NCBI RefSeq assembly: GCF_004193775.1
Contig: NC_041019.1
Location: forward strand, 17,765,020 to 17,829,019
Length of the DNA stretch: 64,000 nt
Direction of reading: 5' to 3'
Source: Glycine soja
Taxonomy: Eukaryota > Streptophyta > Magnoliopsida > Fabales > Fabaceae
Positions 58,813 through 64,000 of this stretch are shown here, in pieces. Both the position numbers and the translations under genes were made by a program. The notes beneath the pieces were generated by a model. That model was not told where the DNA came from. It ran no database searches and saw only the letters and a program-made list of their open reading frames with translations. How positions within the stretch are numbered: position 1 is the first letter of the stretch; every line of letters starts with the position of its first letter.

Positions 58813-59959
58813 TGAAATTCTGATACCAGGGGACAGATGTCGTACAGGATGTCACGACATCACGCTTCAGAACATGCAGTTTATGTGTGTCCGTATGAAC
58901 AGATTAAACAAGTAATAACACAAGAGAATTGTTTACCCAGTTCGGTGCAACCTCACCTACATCTGGGGGCTACCAAGCCAGGGAGGAAATCCACTCTCAA
59001 TAGTGTTAGTTCAAGGTCTAACAACCCCTGTTTACAACCTTCTCACCTAACCACTACCCGTGCGATCTCTACCTAAGACCCAATCTTAGATATGAGAACC
59101 TCTGCTCACTCCCTCTCACTCACACTCCTGTGTTTACAATTTATTCAAAGACACACCAGAGATCAACTCTGAACAAATGGGATCAACCCTACACACTAGA
59201 GATCAACTCTAGACACAAGAGATCAACTCTACACACTCAGGTCCAACACTTGATGTTAGTATACCATCAAGGTGGCTCACAAAAACACTCAAGTCCTAAA
59301 ACTCACAAAATAACTCTTCAATCCCGGACTTGCTCCAGAACTCGTGCAGCCTCCATGATTATATAGCCGTGTACGATTCTGGGCTGCAAGTTCTTGATGC
59401 TGGAGGAGATCTATCTTCTTCCTGAAAATCTGCAGTTAAAGAACTAAAAGATAACTTTTGATCTTTTAGTTTGAATCTTTAATCTTTAATCTTTAATCCC
59501 TGAACGAACTCTTCTACTTTGAAATTCGAACCATAATGATCTTTTAATTCGTTCCTAAAGATAGATCTTCTAATCTCTTGCTAACTGCACAATAATCTGT
59601 TAAAGATATAACAGATTTATATGTCCAGTATTTTCGGGCCAGATGTCAGGACATCGTATCCGACATCTTGGATCCTGCAGCTTCAATGCTTCACTTGACT
59701 TTTATCTTGCATTGTACAGCACTTCCAGTGTTTTCGAGCAGGATGTCAGGACATTGTATCCGACATCGTGGATCCTTCAACTTCAATTCTTCATTAGACA
59801 TTTTATCTTGCCTTGTGCATTGTGCAGCCCGTTCTTATTCCTTGTCATAACGTTGGACATCATGTGCAGCAACTCCAGCTTTCCTTCATTGTCTAAGTGC
59901 TTATGTTTTAACAAAATCTTAGCCAATCTTTTAAAGCTCAGTAGAGCTAAACACTAACA
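58813..59959 (-). repeat. SIRE1 3' LTR, element 3 (1,147 bp)
   Basis: The plus strand begins TGAAATTCTGATAC and ends CACTAACA, the reverse complement of a SIRE1 LTR. It is 125 bp longer than the LTRs of the tandem array, mostly because of a 100-bp tandem duplication at 59625-59828. An extra 'gagatcaactct' unit near 59158-59232 adds a little more. Confidence 0.9.
59625..59828 (-). repeat. 100-bp tandem duplication in the SIRE1 LTR
   Basis: Units begin 'ccagtattttcgggcc' at 59625 and 'ccagtgttttcgagca' at 59725. Each carries the GATGTC...GACATC cluster that is single in the other LTRs. Confidence 0.85.
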
Positions 59960-59960
59960 A

Positions 59961-59972
59961 TCTCCCCCTTTG
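59961..59972 (-). promoter_or_regulatory. SIRE1 polypurine tract, element 3
   Basis: TCTCCCCCTTTG on the plus strand is the reverse complement of the AAAGGGGGAGA tract next to the LTR. Confidence 0.85.
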
Positions 59973-60591
59973 GCAAATTTTGTCTAAAACATACTTAGAC
60001 ACTTCCTGAGCAGGTACGAGCAGTTATGCAAGTGGGATCAGCAACTTCCATTATCAGAGTAATCAAGCACAGCGGAAATTCTTCAAGTTGCAAATCTACA
60101 AGTCTTCTCCAGGATGTCAAGACATCTCTCGTGACATCAGCTTTCTGCTACTGCTCCCCCTGTCTCCATGCTTACTGCATCATCTTCTATCAGCTACTAG
60201 TCTTCTCCAGGATGTCAAGACATCTCATGTGACATCCGTTATCTGCTCCCCCTGTCTTCATGCTCCTACTGCAGCATCTTCTAGTAGCTTACATCAGTCA
60301 TCATCAGCAGCAGCAGTCTCCCCCTCAACGTCATACAACTCCCCCTCAAGGTTATGAATCATGCATACATCGTATCCTACTGCCATACATCATACATAGT
60401 ATCCTACTACTCAAAATCATGCATAATAGCAAGCATAATACTATTACTCCCCCTTTTTAGACATAAATTTGGCAAAAGTAGGACGCATGAAATTAAAGTG
60501 CAAATATTACAGACCAATAACAATGAATTGTTCAAAAGGGACATGCCCCTATATCTAGTAACAGTGAAAAACAAAATTAAAGGTCTGATGA
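59973..60591 (-). repeat. SIRE1 3' untranslated region, element 3
   Basis: Reverse-complement counterpart of 10181-10883. Further CTCCCCCT runs, the complement of purine tracts, occur at about 60154, 60245, 60318, 60339 and 60448. Two copies of GACATC...GATGTC lie near 60116-60237. The 44-47-bp repeats are fewer than in the tandem copies. Confidence 0.75.
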
Positions 60592-62433
60592 TCATGGGGT
60601 GGCTTCAGAATCATCATCGGATTCTGTCTCTTCTGCTGCATCTTCCTCTTCCTCAGCAGCTTCTTCTTCTTCTTCAGCTGCTTCTCCTTCTTCCTCAGCT
60701 GCTTCTTCATCATCAATGCCACTCTCTGAGAGCCTTTTGATCAGCAGTTCTAGCTCCATCTTCTTCTCTGTGGTGGCTTTGATGGTTGCTTCCAGCACCT
60801 TGCATGTGTCCTTGAGTTCAGCAATCAGAGCATCCTTGGACACAGCACCTGAAGCAGCAGCTTTCCCTGATGTCGAGACAGATGTCGAGACAATGTCTGG
60901 GACATGTGTCCCTTCAAACAGTTTGTAATGCAGGGATAGAGGAGATTCTCTCTTCATCACAGAGTCAGTGTAGTTTAACATATTGGGATGCTGACTCAAC
61001 ATAATGCCACATAATACAGTAGGGAAGGCAATGGGTAATTTGACAGCAAATGATTCTGAATGCTTAACAGTTTGATCAAAGATATAGTTTCCAAAATTAA
61101 ATTTGGATTTGGTTCCAACAGCATACAAAAATTTACCCAAACCTGTGGCAACAGTGGAAGTATGATTGGTGGGAACCCAGTTTGCAGCTCCAATCCTATG
61201 CAGAATTGCATACTTCACACTTAGCTTCCCTGCTGAAAGCTTCCCTTTCTTTGGCCAATGCTGGACTCGTTTGGCAGTGATTTCCTTGGCAATTTGATGC
61301 TCAGAAACATCAATATCTATCACTCCATCTGTAGGTCTGCCCAGATATTTGTTGATCACAGCAGGGGAGAATCTAACACACTTTCCTCTGACAAACACTC
61401 TTTGATAATCATCACTTTTTCTGTTAGATATGTCAGAGGGAATGTTGACAATGAATTCCCTGACTAAGCCTTCATAGCAATCTCCCAACTTGCTGACAGT
61501 CTTCAGCAGTCCAGCAGCCTTGATGAGGTCCATGATCTCCTTGCAATCCATGGCAGCTCTTCCCAGTTCTCTTTCCAAGGCAAGTCTACGTTGATACACA
61601 TATTTCCACTTTTCAACATTGCCAATGGAGTGGAAAGAGATGTTGTCCAATGGTGCATCAGGAACATTTTCAGGCACCTTCTTCCCTGAAGTCTTGGCCC
61701 TCTTAGATGTCGAGACATCTAGTTCGACATCCTCATCAGAATCAGATGAGGAAATTTCTTTCCTTTTCTTGGAGGGGATAGCAACCTTGCTTCTTCTGGA
61801 TGTGGCAGGAGTGATTGGAGTACTCTTCTTCTGGGCCATAGTCTTGATTCGTCCAGACCTCTTAAGGGGAGTTTTTCCCTTTCTACTTTGTAACCTTTCT
61901 GCAATGCCCGGTGCCAACCTGTTGGCAATGGGTTCTTCATCAGATTCTACTTCTTCAAGGTCAATGAGGTTACCTGGAGCAGGTTCTGGTGCCCTTGGTG
62001 CAGGAGTCTCCTCTGCAGCTTGATCATCTTCCTCAGTTGATCCCTCTTCACTGGGTGAAGGGAGTGCTTCAGCATTTGGAGCGGAAGATGTTGGAACATC
62101 TTTCTTGACATCAGGCACAGAAACATTTGGGTTGGACGATGTTGGGACATCTTTCTCAGCATCAGGCACAGAAGCATCTTTCAGAAAGCTACTCACAATA
62201 CTGCGGATTTTCTTGTCCATCTCCGTGTCTACTTCCCTAGAACTCGTTGCAGAGCTAGGGTTTTCAGCAATCTTCACTCCCTGTGGTCTTCTGGGAACCA
62301 GTTTCTCAGGGACAGAAGCTTGACCAGGAATTACTTGTATGGGATGGATGTTGAATTCTGGTTGTTCCTGGTGTGGAGATGATGGGACAGATGGTGAACC
62401 AGAAGCTGCAGTTTCTTTTGATGAGGTAGCCAT
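60592..62433 (-). CDS. SIRE1 envelope-like protein, element 3
   Basis: From the first ATG at 62433, this is the counterpart of the unit 1 and 2 proteins, and the frame is open back to the pol stop at 62641. The layout is the same. It differs by scattered substitutions, a shorter Ser/Pro stretch near the start, and a doubled 'VSTS' motif (about 60876-60899) where the others have one. That doubling comes from a short repeat of the CGACATC-type sequence. The central block and the coiled coil are well kept, and the Glu-rich tail varies in length. The frame is intact over about 1.9 kb. Confidence 0.85.
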   Translation of the reverse strand: MATSSKETAASGSPSVPSSPHQEQPEFNIHPIQVIPGQASVPEKLVPRRPQGVKIAENPSSATSSREVDTEMDKKIRSIVSSFLKDASVPDAEKDVPTSSNPNVSVPDVKKDVPTSSAPNAEALPSPSEEGSTEEDDQAAEETPAPRAPEPAPGNLIDLEEVESDEEPIANRLAPGIAERLQSRKGKTPLKRSGRIKTMAQKKSTPITPATSRRSKVAIPSKKRKEISSSDSDEDVELDVSTSKRAKTSGKKVPENVPDAPLDNISFHSIGNVEKWKYVYQRRLALERELGRAAMDCKEIMDLIKAAGLLKTVSKLGDCYEGLVREFIVNIPSDISNRKSDDYQRVFVRGKCVRFSPAVINKYLGRPTDGVIDIDVSEHQIAKEITAKRVQHWPKKGKLSAGKLSVKYAILHRIGAANWVPTNHTSTVATGLGKFLYAVGTKSKFNFGNYIFDQTVKHSESFAVKLPIAFPTVLCGIMLSQHPNMLNYTDSVMKRESPLSLHYKLFEGTHVPDIVSTSVSTSGKAAASGAVSKDALIAELKDTCKVLEATIKATTEKKMELELLIKRLSESGIDDEEAAEEEGEAAEEEEEAAEEEEDAAEETESDDDSEATP

Positions 62434-62634
62434 GGAAAAGCAGAGCGTTTGGAATGATTTCGTAAATCTCAGAAAACTATTGGGAAATGCTGATGAAAAC
62501 ACGAATGTCAAGCAGATATATATTTGAATGAGGAATGTAGAGGGCCGTGTGAAGCAACGGTCGAATTTTCCTTGGTTCAGTAGTGAACGTGCTATTAATG
62601 CTAAGTGATTCGTTTGGGCACGTTCAGATTGCTG

Positions 62635-62643
62635 TAGTTGCTA
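62635..62643 (-). promoter_or_regulatory. Leaky stop context UAG CAA CUA, element 3
   Basis: On the minus strand TAG is followed by CAACTA, which still fits CAR-YYA although one base differs from the tandem copies. The 43 codons between this stop and position 62511 are open and in frame with the envelope-like ORF. Confidence 0.75.
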
Positions 62644-64000
62644 TAATTCCTCTAGCACACAAATGCCCAGCTTGCCCCTCAGTTTTTCAAACTGATTTGC
62701 ATCCAAAGCCTTTGTGAAAATATCTGCTATTTGTTCCTCAGTGTCAACATGCTTCAGTGTGATCACTTTATCATCAACAAGATCTCTGATATAGTGATGT
62801 CTAATGTCAATTTGCTTGGTTCTGCTGTGTTGAACAGGATTTTTAGAAATATTAATAGCACTCATGTTGTCACAGTACAATGTCATGACATCTTGTTCGA
62901 CATTGTACTCCTTCAGCATCTGCTTCATCCAAACTAGCTGTGAACAGCTGCTTCCTGCTGCAATATACTCGGCTTCTGCTGTAGATAGGGACACACAGTT
63001 TTGCTTCTTGCTGAACCATGAAATAAGATTGGTTCCCAAATAGAAGCATCCACCAGAAGTGCTTTTTCTGTCATCTGCACTTCCAGCCCAATCAGCATCA
63101 CAATACCCAACCAGCATTGGATTTGAACAATGACAGTACATAATCCCATAGTCACTGGTGCCATTTACATATTTCAAAATTCTCTTTACTTGAGTCAAGT
63201 GACTTATCTTAGGATTGGCTTGATATCTTGCACAAACACCTACTGCATAGGTGATGTCGGGTCTGCTAGCTGTTAAATATAATAAGCTCCCTATCATGCT
63301 TCTGTACAGGCTTTGATCAACACTGGTGCCAGCTTCATCCTTTGACAGCTTCAAGTGAGTAGGTGCAGGTGTTCTTTTATGGCTGGCATTCTCCATCCCA
63401 AACTTCTTGACAATGTTCTTTGCATACCTGCTTTGTGAGAGGAATATGGAGTCCTCCATCTGCTTCACTTGAAGTCCCAGAAAATAAGTCAGCTCTCCAA
63501 CAAGACTCATCTCAAATTCAGATTGCATCTGTTGGACAAAATGTCGAAGCATCTCATTCGACATCCCTCCAAACACAATGTCATCAACATATATCTGTGC
63601 AATCATCAAGTTTTCAGCATCTTGTTTGACAAAGAGAGTCTTGTCAATTCCTCCCTTCCTATACCCTTGCTGAGTAAGGAACTCTGTCAGCCTTTCATAC
63701 CAAGCTCTTGGAGCTTGCTTCAATCCATAGAGAGCCTTCTTGAGCCTGTATACATGATCTGGATGAGTCGGGTCTGCAAATCCCTTTGGCTGCTCCACAT
63801 AGACTTCTTCATTCAGGTATCCATTCAGAAATGCGCTCTTCACATCCATCTGGTACAGCTTGAATTTGAGGATGCAAGCCACACCAAGTAATAATCTGAT
63901 GGACTCAAGTCTAGCAACTGGGGCAAAAGTCTCATCAAAGTCTACACCTTCAATCTGAGTGTAGCCTTGAGCAACCAGTCTGGCCTTGTTTCTGGTTATG
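62641..64000 (-). CDS. pol: SIRE1 Pol, element 3, C-terminal part
   Basis: The frame is open from the window edge and encodes the reverse transcriptase and RNase H. It begins inside the region matching residue 1128 or so of the 1,577-residue protein ('[15 protein letters not shown]'). The active site YVDD is kept (about 63587-63598), as are the RNase H landmarks '[18 protein letters not shown]' and '[11 protein letters not shown]'. It ends at the leaky-type UAG. Differences from the tandem copies are few and conservative. The Gag, protease and integrase parts lie outside the window. Confidence 0.92.
   Translation of the reverse strand, partial: ITRNKARLVAQGYTQIEGVDFDETFAPVARLESIRLLLGVACILKFKLYQMDVKSAFLNGYLNEEVYVEQPKGFADPTHPDHVYRLKKALYGLKQAPRAWYERLTEFLTQQGYRKGGIDKTLFVKQDAENLMIAQIYVDDIVFGGMSNEMLRHFVQQMQSEFEMSLVGELTYFLGLQVKQMEDSIFLSQSRYAKNIVKKFGMENASHKRTPAPTHLKLSKDEAGTSVDQSLYRSMIGSLLYLTASRPDITYAVGVCARYQANPKISHLTQVKRILKYVNGTSDYGIMYCHCSNPMLVGYCDADWAGSADDRKSTSGGCFYLGTNLISWFSKKQNCVSLSTAEAEYIAAGSSCSQLVWMKQMLKEYNVEQDVMTLYCDNMSAINISKNPVQHSRTKQIDIRHHYIRDLVDDKVITLKHVDTEEQIADIFTKALDANQFEKLRGKLGICVLEEL

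Larger units (their letters stand above)
58813..64000 (-). mobile_element. SIRE1: Third SIRE1 element, minus strand, partial
   Basis: Read on the minus strand, the window edge cuts the element inside the reverse transcriptase. The order is pol (64000-62641), leaky stop, envelope-like ORF (to 60592), 3' repeat region, polypurine tract, and 3' LTR (59959-58813). It is a distinct copy. Its LTR is longer (1,147 bp against 1,022) and its proteins differ from the tandem copies at scattered sites, but the open frames are intact. Confidence 0.92.

Overview
The window reads as plant nuclear DNA from a soybean-type legume (Glycine). It is AT-rich, has no prokaryotic gene layout, and carries three copies of a Ty1/copia Sirevirus that I recognise as SIRE1, with its envelope-like third gene. 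I found no intact host gene. The window is a stack of transposable elements and their relics, as in pericentromeric soybean DNA. Family names come from recognised protein and LTR motifs, not from a database search.

Layout. 1-1.13 kb: 3' part of a Ty3/gypsy-type LTR with its primer binding site, then a CACTA-element terminus. 2.324-20.489 kb: a tandem SIRE1 array, LTR-internal-LTR-internal-LTR, period exactly 8,572 bp, bounded by one 5-bp target duplication (GCTAG). Both units keep an open Gag-Pol frame (1,577 codons), a leaky-type UAG and an in-frame envelope-like ORF. 20.5-29.7 kb: AT-rich DNA with an RNase H-like fragment and a gypsy tail plus LTR relic. 29.8-33.16 kb: a decayed CACTA (TNP2) transposase with its subterminal repeats and right terminus, which cuts a FAR1-like gene at 33.16-34.55 kb. 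35.2-45.3 kb: a nested block made of gypsy-type LTR pieces, a decayed reverse-strand copia element, and two Sirevirus-type solo LTRs with perfect 5-bp target duplications. 45.3-49.9 kb: microsatellites, a 699-bp element with perfect 16-bp terminal inverted repeats, and a small SIN3-like (PAH domain) gene fragment. 49.9-53.0 kb: a 3.1-kb gypsy-type solo LTR with an internal 660-bp duplication. 53.0-58.6 kb: a gypsy-type gag-like pseudogene split by a 3.35-kb LTR-like insertion. 58.8-64.0 kb: a third SIRE1 on the minus strand, cut by the window edge.

How the parts work together. In SIRE1 the LTR drives transcription, an initiator-tRNA-Met-type site primes minus-strand DNA, and purine tracts prime plus-strand DNA. 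Gag-Pol supplies capsid, protease, integrase, reverse transcriptase and RNase H. The envelope-like domain is probably made by readthrough of UAG CAR YYA. The strongest unexplained signals are the near identity of the two SIRE1 bodies against their more diverged LTRs, and paired TAATCGATTA palindromes set 20-21 bp apart in three separate LTR-type sequences.
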